Shown: positions 1 to 9,248 of the stretch, one piece after another
Numbering within the stretch: the first letter of the stretch is position 1
Layout of the letters: every line of letters begins with the position of its first letter
Assembly: GCF_014641075.1 (NCBI RefSeq)
Contig: NZ_BMHP01000001.1
Coordinates: 868,001 to 932,000 of the forward strand
Origin: Paenibacillus nasutitermitis
GTDB lineage: Bacteria > Bacillota > Bacilli > Paenibacillales > Paenibacillaceae
DNA: 64,000 nt
Reading direction: 5' to 3'
Notes under the pieces: model-generated
What the model saw: the letters and a program-made list of their open reading frames with translations, nothing else
Told to the model about the DNA's origin: nothing
The model's database searches: none
Position numbers and translations under genes: made by a program

Positions 1-1083
1 CAATATATTCACATTAGTGCCTGTTTTATTATCGAATCTCATCAAGCGGGCATTTGTGCCTGTTCCGACATAGGTTATGTCATTTGCAGCATCGTAGGCG
101 ACCGCCCGGGAATAAACCGAGCCGGGACTAAAGGGTGTCGGTCCGATTCCTGCAAACCCTGTACCTGGGGTATATTTAAATAGACGTGCGTTAGGGAAAG
201 TTCCCGCATAAACCTTACCACTTAACCCTGGGGTTAAGCCGTAGATAAATGTCTCGCCTGCTAGCGCTTGACCCAAATCAATTACACTTGCAGCTCCGGG
301 AGTATACTGATATAGATGGCCATTCGTATAGGCCCCAACATAAACTTTTCCATCTGTTGCCGTCGTTGCAGCCCATCCGCCTGAGGAGCCCGGCAGCGTA
401 AATGAATTGGCGACAGCTAATGTGTTTGCATTAATCGCAACTAGCCTGGCTTGTGTGGTCCCATCCAAAGCTCCGTCAACTACAGCATAAATCATGTCAT
501 TGTTGGCTGAATCCTTGCCGAATGTTGCAGCGTGAATTGAAGCACTGGTCACCTGAGGCCCGAGTGTAGTAAATTCAGCTGTTACAGTCACATCATCCCA
601 ATAAGCAGTTCCAACATTAGCATTGTTTGAATATAGCAATACCGCTAAATAGGCTGTTCCCGCAGGCGCTGTCATCCTTGCCTTCAAATAAGTCCATTGA
701 TTGGTCGGAGAGCTTTTACTCACATATGTAGATGTAATTAGCGTATGGGAACTATCGTAATACCTAAGATACAAATCCGCTGCGCCGCTAGTAATATATG
801 CCCATGCATAAGTTTCATACGTGGTTCCTGCGGTTGCACTCATAAAGGCGCTCTGGATTCCAAATTGACCGGTATTTAATGTATCCGTAATTTTAATGCT
901 CTTAGCCCCAGAATGTTGTTGTGCTGTGGAAGCCGTAATCCCGCCTGTACCAAAATTTTGCGTCCAAGAGGTCAGATTTGACTCGAAACTGTAGTTAGGG
1001 ATTAACATATCCGCAGCATTTGCCTGAATAATTGGAATAAAGGAAAGCAGTAACAGAATGACGGCTAAAATTTTTTTCTTCAT
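1..1083 (-). CDS. Secreted CBM-like plus beta-propeller protein, 5' part
   Basis: The gene starts at 1083 with ATG behind a purine-rich site and runs off the window start, giving 361 codons. The N-terminus has a charged MKKK start, a hydrophobic core and a signal-peptidase-I-like site after QANA. Residues about 25-175 look like a carbohydrate-binding jelly roll (IPNYSFES, AYWDDV). Residues from about 180 carry repeated blades such as GKVYAGTFPNARLFKYTPG. The protein is closely similar to the one at 12456-14894 over its visible length, so the two are paralogs. The family function is unknown; binding of wall or plant glycans outside the cell is an inference from the fold. The downstream half and any operon partner are outside the window. 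Confidence 0.8.
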   Translation of the reverse strand, partial: MKKKILAVILLLLSFIPIIQANAADMLIPNYSFESNLTSWTQNFGTGGITASTAQQHSGAKSIKITDTLNTGQFGIQSAFMSATAGTTYETYAWAYITSGAADLYLRYYDSSHTLITSTYVSKSSPTNQWTYLKARMTAPAGTAYLAVLLYSNNANVGTAYWDDVTVTAEFTTLGPQVTSASIHAATFGKDSANNDMIYAVVDGALDGTTQARLVAINANTLAVANSFTLPGSSGGWAATTATDGKVYVGAYTNGHLYQYTPGAASVIDLGQALAGETFIYGLTPGLSGKVYAGTFPNARLFKYTPGTGFAGIGPTPFSPGSVYSRAVAYDAANDITYVGTGTNARLMRFDNKTGTNVNIL

Positions 1084-1250
1084 AAAATATTATCCTCCTT
1101 GTGGTTTGTAATTTAACAAATTTTTAAAAAGAATAACGTCAGCAAAAAAACTATCACCTCTTTCCTCCAAGCTTATTCTCAATTTCACCTCCCTTCTTAT
1201 TCGTAAAGGCGACACTCCGGCTTTCAATATTCAATTGATGAATTTCGAAA
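1084..1250. other. Leader region of the gene ending at 1083
   Basis: This stretch lies upstream of the minus-strand secreted protein gene. It is AT-rich near the gene and holds an AGGAGG-like site in minus orientation just before the ATG. I see no ORF or clear promoter that I can defend. Confidence 0.4.
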
Positions 1251-1640
1251 TGCGTCACGTATGTCTTTGATCGCGGCTACATCGACTATTCCGCCTTTGA
1301 TCGTTACTGCCTTGACGGCATCTGGTTCGTGACACGTTTGAAGAGCAATACGCATATCGAGGCCGCTAGAGGATCTCGGTATCCCTGAAGGCAGCAAGGT
1401 CTAGGCCGATTGGCACGTCCGAATCGGCTCACAGCAGAAGAAAATGAAGCATGTACTGCGGATGATCCAGTCGTAAGATTCGGAGGGTAACTTGCTCTTT
1501 CTGGTGACCAACCGCTTCGACCTGACGAGTGAAGAAATCAGTGAGATGTACCGCAGACGCTGGGCGATCGAGACGTTTTTCAAGTGGATGAAACAGCATT
1601 TACAGAACAAGCATCTCTATGGTACCTTCGTTAACCAGCG
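1251..1640 (+). pseudogene. IS4-family transposase remnant
   Basis: Two separated pieces read like one IS4-type DDE transposase. The first has YVFDRGYIDYSAFDRYC followed by WFVTRLKSN near 1260-1360. The second has NRFDLTSEEISEMYRRRWA and FFKWMKQHLQNKHLYG at about 1500-1620. These match the family's DRGY block and its Y-x-x-R-W-x-I-E block. The pieces are joined by degenerate sequence, and there is an in-frame TAA just before the second piece. The N-terminus, the C-terminus and inverted repeats are missing, so it is inactive. Sequence after about 1640 no longer resembles the family. Confidence 0.75.
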
Positions 1641-2045
1641 TGTGAGTTGCAACAAACTGTGTCCGACCTTGTTTTCCAGTTTCACCAGTATGAGCAAGCA
1701 ATACGCAATCAGCGCGATCCAGATCTGGTTGGTTACGGCTTGTTCGCCGCTAAGAATTTTTACGAAAGAGAGGTTCAAATCACTGATAAAGCAGAATTTT
1801 ATATAGGATTGGATTTTTGGAATGTATTCAATTTATATTTAATTGTTAAATTCCTTATGGTTTCCATTTTTTTAGTAAGTTCAAAATAAATGTTTAGGTA
1901 ACTATCAATGTTTTTAATATAGATAGAATCCCCCAAGTATTTTATACGGTTAACCATAAGTTTAGAATGGATCGTCTACACTAATTTAGACAGAAAAAAT
2001 AAGGGCTAGTAGAATGAAGGGAACAGATAGGGGAGCGAATCAACG

Positions 2046-2327
2046 ATGCCAAAACCAAGACGTACATTTACAGCCGAGTTTAAGAAGCAGATGGTCCAGC
2101 TTTACGAGAGTGGAAAATCAAGAGCGAACATTATCAAGGATTATGATCTGAGTGCTTCTGCATGTGATCGTTGGATTGCACAAAGTCAGAAAACAGGTTC
2201 CTTTAAAGAAAAAAATAATCGCACAGAGGAAGAGAATGAACCCCTAGCCTTACGCAAAGAAAATCAGCGTTTGAAAATGGAGAACGATATTTTAAAGCAA
2301 GCCGCGCTGATCATGGGACGAAAGTAA
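2046..2327 (+). CDS. IS3-family transposase OrfA
   Basis: This 93-residue protein has the usual OrfA plan. A helix-turn-helix of the HTH_Tnp_1 type (FTAEFKKQMVQLYESG to ACDRWI) fills the first 45 residues. A coiled coil follows (ALRKENQRLKMENDILKQAA, residues about 68-87), which in this family mediates multimerisation. A good ribosome site (GGGGAG) precedes the ATG. The stop at 2325-2327 lies just before the orfB GTG, and orfB is in the -1 frame, as expected for this group. The gene itself looks intact, but its partner is broken, so it is probably not mobile. Confidence 0.85.
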   Translation: MPKPRRTFTAEFKKQMVQLYESGKSRANIIKDYDLSASACDRWIAQSQKTGSFKEKNNRTEEENEPLALRKENQRLKMENDILKQAALIMGRK

Positions 2328-2329
2328 AT

Positions 2330-3106
2330 GTGATTCGCAATAATGCACACAAGTACTCGGTATCAGCAATGTGCGAAGTCCTTCAACTACCACGAAGCAC
2401 CTATTACTACAAGTCTGAGCCCGCCGCTAACGAGGAAGAACAACGGCTAGAGGATGCGGTTCGAGACATCTTCGCAGCTAGTCGAAACAACTATGGGACA
2501 CGAAAAATCAAGGTGGAATTAGGAAAGCGGGCCCTATTAGCCTCACGCCGCAAGATCGGTCAGATCATGAGCAAACATGGGCTGGTATCTAAGTACACAG
2601 TAGCGCAGTACAAGTCTGTTAAAAGCGATTCTAATGAGGCTATCGTAAAGAATGTGCTGCAACGGGAATTTGATCAAGATGAGCCATACGCTGTTGTCAT
2701 CAGCGATTTGACGTACGAACGGGTAGCCGGTAATTGGCATTAAGTATGCTTGTTTGTCGACCTCTTTAATCGTGAAATTAGGTGCGGCAGCTCGGTGAGG
2801 TTGGATCGCATTCAAATGTTTCATATAGATCGTGGCAGAGAATTTGATAACAAGCTCATTTCTGAAGCGTTGACAACGTTTGGCGTTACACGTTCGCTTA
2901 GCCGAAAGGGCTGTCCCTACGATAATGCCGTTGCAGAAGCAACCTTTAAAATCTTCAAGACGGAATTCGCTAACCAAGCACATTTTCTCACGGAGGAGCA
3001 GCTTGACGTCGAACTCCATGATTATGTCCATTGGTTTAATTACCATCGGATTCACGGAACACTAGATTATCCGACTTCTGTTCAAGCCAGGAGTATGCCC
3101 TTATAA
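2330..3106 (+). pseudogene. IS3-family transposase OrfB, broken
   Basis: The DDE integrase core is recognisable. The first Asp lies in VVISDLTYERV, the second in HIDRGREFDN, and the Glu in AVAEATFKIFKTEF. An in-frame TAA at 2741-2743 replaces a codon that should encode Tyr (GNWH, stop, VCLFVDLFNREI). Downstream, roughly 25-30 residues normally found between NREI and RIQMFH are missing around 2780-2810. Either lesion would abolish activity. The reading frame is otherwise the same before and after the stop, so this is a point mutation plus a deletion and not a frameshift. Confidence 0.85.
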
Positions 3107-3113
3107 AAGTTGT

Positions 3114-3870
3114 TCAGTTTTGTGTTAACAATCCAGAACGTTCATAAAAGAGATGGTAAGGTCTGATATCGATAACCGCATCAGTTTCATGAACACGTTC
3201 TAAATGAAGTAATATATTATTATACACATCTAATCCAAAACACCAATTCTGTGAGGGAGCAGTTTTATTTCTATAACGAGCTGATGAATTTCTAGAACCT
3301 AAATAATCCTGTAACTCCTCAATTTTGCAAATCAAATTTATAAAATGAACTGTCATTATACCTCCACAGTTCTATTTCTGATAAATGATGTTCATAGTCA
3401 ATTTTCAAGGTTTCTTCAATTGCATTTTCAATCTCTTCAACAGTAGCTATCATATAAATATATTGACCTTTTACATAGTCAGCAATTTGAAACGTTTGTC
3501 TTAACGAGTCGAAACCATAAATAAAAACCTCATGAAAATATTTGTTTTTTTTGTTATAGCTCAATATTTTTGAGATGTCCAAAACTGCATAAATATAGTA
3601 ACCATTTCTTAAACTAAGAATTAATAAATCACCGAAAGTAGACATTTCTTTAACTAAAGATTTCGAAATGCTATTCTGCTTAAGAAAACGACAACTATAA
3701 GAATGGATTAATCCGTTATTCAGGTAAAAATCTGCAAAAGTTATTTCAGGGTCTGTGTCCATATATATTTGTATGTAATTACTATAAATCCAAGCTAAAG
3801 AATCGGGATGTTTTAATATTACGGATTGAATATTTGAATGCCAATTATATACAGAAAAAAATCGGTTTAT
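3114..3870 (-). pseudogene. Broken gene of unknown function
   Basis: Two overlapping minus-strand frames (3319 upwards, and 3114-3356) together read as one protein: an N-terminal part rich in aromatic residues, then EELQDYLGSRNSSARY and DAVIDIRPYHLFYE. The join near 3340 needs a frameshift. The open frame also continues upstream of the first ATG at 3762 (WHSNIQSVILKHPDSLAWIY) until a stop at 3871-3873, with no good start. The whole resembles small proteins of unknown function that I recall near Bacillales peptide-antibiotic clusters. That recollection is weak and no function is claimed. Confidence 0.5.
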
Positions 3871-4084
3871 TCAGCGGGAGACTAACTGATTTCACATTAT
3901 CTTCTCCTGATATCGACAGTCGGAACACCTCCTTGAATAGAGTAACAATAGCATATATCCAACTAACAATTATGCCAAAAATTTAGTATATCAAGTCAGA
4001 TCTTATAATTCACGTAGTCTATACTAGCACAGCCCTCGGCCTTTCCACAGGTGGGGGCTATTTGACGCTAACTCATCGAGAGTT
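3871..4084. other. Degenerate AT-rich spacer
   Basis: No ORF, repeat or promoter that I can support. It separates two broken genes. Confidence 0.4.
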
Positions 4085-4265
4085 ACCACTGCCAGCTGCG
4101 TAAGGCGGCGAAGGGCAAAACGAATTCCAAGGAATGATTTCTTATTGAAAATGCTTTATCTGGTCATCATGGGCGTGACCCGCAAGTGGACAGATCGCGT
4201 ACAAAATTGGGGATAATGCTTCTCCAGCTATCCGTCTTCTTCCCAGATAGCATCTCAGATAATTT
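4085..4265 (+). pseudogene. IS256-family transposase C-terminal remnant
   Basis: Two frames together read QLRKAAKGKTNS, then LLKMLYLVIMGVTRKWTDRV and QNWGIMLLQLSVFFP. This is the typical C-terminal end of Mutator/IS256 transposases (a LLKMLYL block, a KWT block and a NWG block). The two parts are out of frame, and everything upstream with the catalytic residues is absent, so this is only a scar. Confidence 0.6.
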
Positions 4266-4635
4266 CTCAGCGTGGAGAAGCGGTAAAAGAGTTTGCACAA
4301 AAGATTTGATAGACCCGGTAGTAATCGCTTTTTTTGAAAGTAATCGTGTGTTATCCCGGAGATGCTCAACTGTCGTCACAATTGTAGGCGAATATCGATT
4401 GAAGGCTCATTTCGTTCATGAGGACAAGTGATTTTGTACATCCTTAAACAAGAAAAGTGTCCATGTTAATATTGACATTTATACTTATATTTCTTCAGCC
4501 AAATCTCTATACTGTCCTTGTCATTAATCTCTAGGTGAATATCTTTTCGCTTACATTGCTCGAACAACTATTCAATCAGTGGGTGAAAGGGGTTCGAAAG
4601 AAAGCCCTCATCGTTCTTGTAACAAGAAGAAATTT
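4266..4635. other. Degenerate spacer
   Basis: Short frames on both strands show no family resemblance. The sequence lies between two transposase scars and is probably more decayed mobile DNA. Confidence 0.4.
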
Positions 4636-4785
4636 AAGAGGGTGCAATTTCGATCCACTAAGGTGATGCCGGCTAAAGTCAATGACCGAATTCCAATAGA
4701 GGAATTACCTAATGAAGAAGGTGTCACACATATGTCTTCGATTGAGGCTATGTCGATTATCCAGCCTTATTACATGCTATTAATT
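4636..4785 (+). pseudogene. Second IS4-family transposase remnant
   Basis: One frame reads AKVNDRIPIEELPNEEG. After a frame change the sequence reads YVFD, stop, GYVDYPA. This matches the region around the first catalytic Asp of IS4 transposases, where the stop (TGA) replaces the Arg of the DRGY block. It corresponds to the same part of the protein as the remnant at about 1260. No other part of the gene survives nearby. Confidence 0.55.
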
Positions 4786-4977
4786 TATGAAATTTACGAA
4801 ATGTACAAGCTTACCTTTAAGAGGCTCTTGACCAAATCTTCTTAAAATTCAGTCAATTTTGGATTTAAGGTTTATGCAAGGCTGACGACTGAGGATAAGA
4901 TTTATAGGGAAAAAACGTGCAAAAAGTGTCAAATATTAAAGAAAAATTCAATTATTATTGATTTTCTCCATCTGTTC

Positions 4978-5139
4978 ATGATATTTTGTGGTGACTATGT
5001 AATTTTGGTAAAGGAGGATATTATTGACTTAAGTACATGTGACTATAGGAATAACTTCGGTGATGAATTACGTAGTGATTTTTTAATACAAACAATAAAT
5101 AAAGACCCAAATAAAAAGGTATATCTTAATCATAAATAA
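4978..5139 (+). CDS. Small ORF of unknown function
   Basis: An open frame of 53 codons from ATG at 4978 ends in DPNKKVYLNHK. A strong AAGGAGG lies inside it, about ten bases before the codons for IDLSTCDYRNN, so an original shorter gene may have had a start there that is now ATT. I do not recognise the product. It sits in decayed DNA and overlaps the end of a transposase scar on the other strand, so it may not be expressed. Confidence 0.2.
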   Translation: MIFCGDYVILVKEDIIDLSTCDYRNNFGDELRSDFLIQTINKDPNKKVYLNHK

Positions 5140-5560
5140 ACCTTAATCCGTAAGGTTTCTGAATGATTGCTAGCACCTGTTTGTCAGAGCCCGATTTTAG
5201 AATATAATGAACGGTCCTCAACCAAAATGTGCATACAGGCGACGTAACTGCGGATTCAAGGGCTTTAACGGCCAAAAGAAATTTGAAGCTGAGGGGATGT
5301 TTCACAAAACGGGCTGAAGCGAGTAGAAGATCCTGACTAACCGGTTGGACCCGCTGACGAAATACCTTCTTCTTCATAGGTTCAAATTCCCCAGAAGGTA
5401 GACACTCTAGATCCAGTTCGGATTTTATTCTCACTATGAAACTTTTCACTGGTCGCATGGTCTTTGTAGAGTAAGACGATCTGCTCCTCCGGGCACAGAA
5501 GGGATGTCCAGAACAAATTTCAGGAACTAGGTACAGCTGTCCGTTTGGTTATTTGGTAAA
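5126..5560 (-). pseudogene. IS1380-family transposase remnant
   Basis: On the minus strand one frame reads IVLLYKDHATSEKFHSE and the next frame continues IKSELDLECLPSGEFEP. Together these give the conserved block of IS1380 transposases (a Y-x-D-H-x-T-x-E-x-F-H-S-E motif followed by E-x-LPSGxF). A frameshift near 5430 separates them. The 3' end keeps an LRTVHYILKSG segment. The N-terminal two thirds are gone. The fragment lies directly downstream of, and probably truncated, the methyltransferase at 5638-6371. Confidence 0.55.
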
Positions 5561-5637
5561 CGAGCTAGGCCGGCGTCAGGATGTTTCGTAAGGTTTCCCC
5601 CTGCATGTACTCCATTAGCAACCAAGACTGAATACCT

Positions 5638-6371
5638 TGAGGGTATAATTCTAGCTTTTGTACCAGAGTACCACTTACTTGAATTACTTGTATCATTGTC
5701 ATCAACCTTTGAATCCTCTATTACCTTATCAATAACGAATCCCGTATTAATTAGTTCATTAATGAAGGTGCTTATTTTTGATTGTGCATGACTATTGGAG
5801 TCCCCCTCCAAGAATCATGTTTTTCAATTTCCTCATGAACATAAGAACGTCTAAAGCTTAATTGTTCATTCGTGTATTCAACAACACTGTGTACAGGATG
5901 TTCCCAGCTAAAGACTAAAATACCGCCCGATTTTAGGCTTATATAGATATTGCTTAGTGTTTTTGGTAAATCTACTGTCCACCCCAGTGCATATATAGAG
6001 ATGGCTTTATCAAAATAGCTTTCAGGAAGACCGGGAATATTTTCCATCGGTGATTCAATAAAGGTAATTGGAGTATCTAGATTGGAGACAACTTCCTTTG
6101 CTGTCTTTATTTGAGTGCTGGATAGATCTACGCCCCATAACTCTCATGCTCCACGTTTAGCGAGATATTCCAAGGTATGAGCGCTTCCACAACCAACCTC
6201 TAAAATAACGCTATCTTCGATTTGTCCAAGTAAATGTAATTCTTCCTCTGTTGGCGCATATGTACCGTAGTCAAGAATGTCAAACGAGCCTTCGAAAAAC
6301 TGATTAGCGACTTTATCCCAGCCACTTTTGTTTATTTGTACATCTCTCTTTGTTTCAGCACTCGCAATCAC
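5638..6371 (-). pseudogene. SAM-dependent methyltransferase, broken
   Basis: Reading from 6371, the protein begins ASAETKRDVQINKSGWDKVA and has the class I SAM-binding motif ILEVGCGSAHTLEYLAKRGA. An in-frame TGA at 6147-6149 follows, then ELWGVDLS in the same frame. The frame changes again near 5790 before ISTFINELINTGF. The 3' end after KARIIPS is replaced by unrelated sequence at the transposase scar. It follows the nitrilase gene by 30 bp on the same strand and was probably its operon partner. One nonsense, one frameshift and a lost 3' end make it non-functional. Confidence 0.75.
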
Positions 6372-6401
6372 CTCATAGAACTTATATTTGTGTGCTATTG
6401 C

Positions 6402-7037
6402 TTAGTGGACTTCTTGAGATATAGAGATATTTGTTGATTGTAAATCCAGTATCCTTGGTCGAACGTCATTTTTTGAGATAAAAATCTCTTCTCCATTCTT
6501 GCCGAAGCAATATGCAATTGGTATCGACACGCCAGTATCGCCATAGGAGCCATCGGCGTGACTTGTGCCAATAATCATCGTATTATAAGTGATTGCAATT
6601 TTTCGAGCTTCATCTATCCACTCTTGAAATTGTTCCTCACTAAACATCCCTACACCAATTGGATGTACAACTAAATCGACGTTCATTTCACTTTCGTTCT
6701 TAATTCCTTGGACGATTAATTCGTCACAAAGTATGTGGCCAATTTTCAGACCTTCAACTTCAACAAAAGATGTTGGGCTATATTTGATTCTATCTAGAAT
6801 AACCGTCCCTGAACGGTCAATAATAATCGCTCTATCCTTTGGTCTATCATTCAATCTTCTATGTCCACCGATAAGTATGGTATTAAATCGTTTTGCCAAA
6901 TGGCATGCTGATTCAATATTTTCATTCAAATATCCCTCTGGAAATATTACTATATCTGCAGAGTTGTTGTTATGTAATTCATTCTCCAGTTGCTTAATCG
7001 TGTGCTCTAGCTTGGGTTGAATAATAAGTATCTTCAT
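6402..7037 (-). CDS. Carbon-nitrogen hydrolase (nitrilase superfamily)
   Basis: The 211-residue protein has the superfamily's catalytic Glu-Lys-Cys set: E in IVIFPEGYL (residue about 34), K in RIKYSP (about 83) and C in HILCDEL (about 104). A later block, IGTSHADGSYGDTG, forms part of the same fold. The family hydrolyses C-N bonds of amides or nitriles in the cytoplasm, and the substrate here cannot be told. It is short for the family (usually 250-300), but the core is complete. A GGAGG site precedes the ATG. The downstream methyltransferase gene is broken, so this gene may be a survivor of a degraded operon. Confidence 0.8.
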   Translation of the reverse strand: MKILIIQPKLEHTIKQLENELHNNNSADIVIFPEGYLNENIESACHLAKRFNTILIGGHRRLNDRPKDRAIIIDRSGTVILDRIKYSPTSFVEVEGLKIGHILCDELIVQGIKNESEMNVDLVVHPIGVGMFSEEQFQEWIDEARKIAITYNTMIIGTSHADGSYGDTGVSIPIAYCFGKNGEEIFISKNDVRPRILDLQSTNISISQEVH

Positions 7038-7279
7038 CTAATCCCTCCAAAAGTGTTCTGTGGAATACAAAAATCATATCATTTTCTGGAAGAAATAAAC
7101 AAACGGTAAAAACAAGCGTTCGTATTTTGTTTGATGATAGGATTATAGGCACAGAATGCTTTCAAGGCGTTTTCACAAATAAGGTTCTCTTTATTTCTCG
7201 CTATGACGTCAGTATTCATACATTTATAAGATTTGTTATTAAAGCTGGCTTCTCGCGTAACGAGCGGCAGGGCGCGCGT
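7038..7279. other. Spacer with no supported gene
   Basis: It is the upstream region of the minus-strand nitrilase gene on its left, and leads into a broken plus-strand coding fragment on the right. No convincing ORF. Confidence 0.4.
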
Positions 7280-7815
7280 GGTATTCGACGGCTTCAGCGG
7301 GGGGGGGGGAGGAAATTACCAATCCCTCTCAGGCAGTTGGACTGTACAAGGACATACCTATCAAAAGAGCGGTACAACCGGCCTTGGTGTTACTAAAATC
7401 AAAGACAAACGTTGGGGCAATGCGACTTATGAATTCGATCTGAAACTGAATAACAGCGGAGGCGATGTGGTCTTGTATCGAATTAATAAAAATCAGCTTC
7501 TCGAACTACCAGCATGTAAAGATCGAAAATTCCGGTTCCAACATCAAAGTGTTCGTCAACAATGAAACAACTCCGCAAATCGATTTCAACGATCATACGT
7601 TTGCCAATGGATATGCTGGACTTGTAACGCATAAAAGCACCTGGTCCTTTGACAATCTGAGCATCTCTGGGGGAGAACTGCTCTATCAGATCGAATTAGG
7701 GCCGGAGGAGCTCCTTTATACGGATGCCTCGCTGCCTATGAACAGGTACGTGGAGATAAGGGATCGAAAAGCGTTCCTTGTATATAGTATGATCGGTGTG
7801 TTGGTTAATGTATGA
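7280..7815 (+). pseudogene. Fragment of a concanavalin-A-like sugar-binding domain
   Basis: The frame from about 7280 reads NYQSLSGSWTVQGHTYQKSG and RWGNATYEFDLKL. Near 7475 the sense continues in the next frame as YQHVKIENSGSNIKVFVNN and ANGYAGLVTHKSTWSFDNLSI. This is the pattern of the jelly-roll domain (DUF1080/laminin-G-like) attached to many secreted glycoside hydrolases. It lacks a start, a signal peptide and any catalytic part, and needs a frameshift. An 11-G run at 7299-7309 lies at its beginning. Probably the tail of a lost secreted enzyme. Confidence 0.6.
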
Positions 7816-7871
7816 TGGATAATAGAATGATTGCCTTAACAGGTATTTATATTAGATCATAGGAGGATAAC

Positions 7872-8441
7872 ATGTCCTGGAGCAAATTGAAGCAACAGCT
7901 GGAGGGTTTTCTCTGTCCTGCGTTACAGGGAAGGGTCGAATACCGGGCTACTGGCTACCGTTATTTGCCTGATAAAGCAGGCCTTTGTTATATTGCTGTA
8001 GATAAAAAGAACGTACTCAATATGAGCGATGCAACGACCCTGGTCAAATGGTATCAGACGGAGCTGGAAATTAAGAATGATCCAGATTTCCATGTTCCTG
8101 TCAGTCATGAAGAAATTGAAGCGGCCAGAATAGAGACCAAGGGGAAAGTGCCAGAGGATCGTCTAAGGGTAATTGCCAGAAGCAGAAAAATATCAGAATA
8201 TGCCAAGGAGCTTTTGTCTGCACAGTCATCATTAAGTAAATCAAATTTTGTCGTTGTTGCAACTAAGTTTTTATCTATTTCTATAGAGGAAAGCCTGGAG
8301 AGCCCGGATATCTTATTGAATATTCTGGCCTTGATCGACAGACGGGTTGGAAAAAAGCGGATTTTAAACATGAACGAGAAGATGAGGTTAAAGCATCCGA
8401 TTGTGCAGTATTTTTATGAACTTCGGCGCAGTACGTTATGA
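7872..8441 (+). CDS. Conserved protein of the SF0329 type
   Basis: A 189-residue soluble protein starts MSWSKLKQQLEGFLCPALQG behind an AGGAGG site. I recognise the opening (short helix, then RVEYRATGYRYLPDKAG and ICYI-like strand) as the family labelled SF0329, found in Bacillales and other bacteria. No catalytic motif, membrane segment or signal is visible. The C-terminal half is helical and ends VQYFYELRRS. The function is unknown. It stands alone, followed by about 100 bp and a separate acetyltransferase gene. Confidence 0.65.
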   Translation: MSWSKLKQQLEGFLCPALQGRVEYRATGYRYLPDKAGLCYIAVDKKNVLNMSDATTLVKWYQTELEIKNDPDFHVPVSHEEIEAARIETKGKVPEDRLRVIARSRKISEYAKELLSAQSSLSKSNFVVVATKFLSISIEESLESPDILLNILALIDRRVGKKRILNMNEKMRLKHPIVQYFYELRRSTL

Positions 8442-8539
8442 AAATAAATAACTCATTCGCTTCCCAACGGGAGCAGGCCCTCACGATAATTCCAGTTCAT
8501 AGGTGAAATACCTTCAAGACATTTTACGAAGAAAGTGTG

Positions 8540-9076
8540 ATGAAGACAATGTCAGAGATCACCTCAATTGAATTAATAACAGCAGATGAGCATGATAAAC
8601 CAATATTGAGAAATTTAATGCAATACTACCAATATGATAGTTCAGCATATACCAATGAAGATCCGGGAAGGTTTGGACTTTTTGATTATAAATATCTTGA
8701 TCATTATTGGACAGACCAAGGGAAAGAAGAAGAGGGGAGACAGGCTTTTCTAGTTAAAGTAAACCACATGCTTGGTGGATTTGTATTGGTAAACAATCAT
8801 AGCATTTTGAAGAAACCCGGGAATGAAACAAAAACAATAGCTGAGTTTTTTATTATGCGTAAATGGAGAAGACAAGGAGTAGGTAAGGAAGTAGCATATA
8901 AAACGTTTGAGATCCATAAAGGGATTTGGGAAATAAAGCAAGAGAAAGAGAATATCGGTGCTCAAAGATTTTGGGAAAACGTGATTAATGAATATACAGC
9001 AGGCAATTTTAAGAGAGTTGAATCTGTCGGCGATGACTGGGATGGGCCTGTAATCTGGTTTGATAATTCAAAGTGA
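8540..9076 (+). CDS. GNAT-family N-acetyltransferase
   Basis: The 178-residue protein has the GNAT acetyl-CoA binding loop RKWRRQGVGKEVA (residues about 112-124), preceded by a strand ending AEFFIM. The C-terminal part, with ENIGAQRFWENV and WDGPVIWF, completes the fold. It transfers acetyl from acetyl-CoA to an unknown amine in the cytoplasm. I prefer ATG at 8540 over the GTG at 8537, though the ribosome site (GAAGAAAG) is weak. Its low-GC codon use differs from the sugar genes downstream, so it may belong to the accessory zone. Confidence 0.8.
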   Translation: MKTMSEITSIELITADEHDKPILRNLMQYYQYDSSAYTNEDPGRFGLFDYKYLDHYWTDQGKEEEGRQAFLVKVNHMLGGFVLVNNHSILKKPGNETKTIAEFFIMRKWRRQGVGKEVAYKTFEIHKGIWEIKQEKENIGAQRFWENVINEYTAGNFKRVESVGDDWDGPVIWFDNSK

Positions 9077-9080
9077 TTGA

Positions 9081-9224
9081 ATGGATCACTACAAAACATC
9101 CCGCGAGGCGATTTCCGCCTTGGGGCCGAACTATCCTGGGGATCCCAGTTTCGCTTTTTTTATTACACGTCGGCCGCAGGTGCAGGCTTTATGCCTCGCG
9201 TACAAGGAAAGTCGATGCAGTTGA
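9081..9224 (+). CDS. Very small ORF, doubtful
   Basis: An open frame of 47 codons (MDHYKTSREAISALGPNYPG at the start) fills most of the gap before the next gene. It has no ribosome site and no recognised family. The even codon usage hints at a remnant of a larger gene, but this is weak. Confidence 0.15.
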   Translation: MDHYKTSREAISALGPNYPGDPSFAFFITRRPQVQALCLAYKESRCS

Positions 9225-9248
9225 TCGTTTTTAGGAGGGGGAGACCGG

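Larger units (their letters stand above)
1974..3129 (+). mobile_element. Degenerate IS3-family (IS150-like) insertion sequence
   Basis: The element encloses an orfA/orfB pair. Its ends form an imperfect inverted repeat: sequence starting at 1974 (GTCTACACTAATTTAGACAG) resembles the complement of the right end finishing near 3129 (GTTAACACAAAACTGAACAA), with about two thirds matching. The length of about 1.16 kb is a little short for the group because orfB carries an internal deletion. Boundaries are approximate, and no target duplication is clear. Confidence 0.65.
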
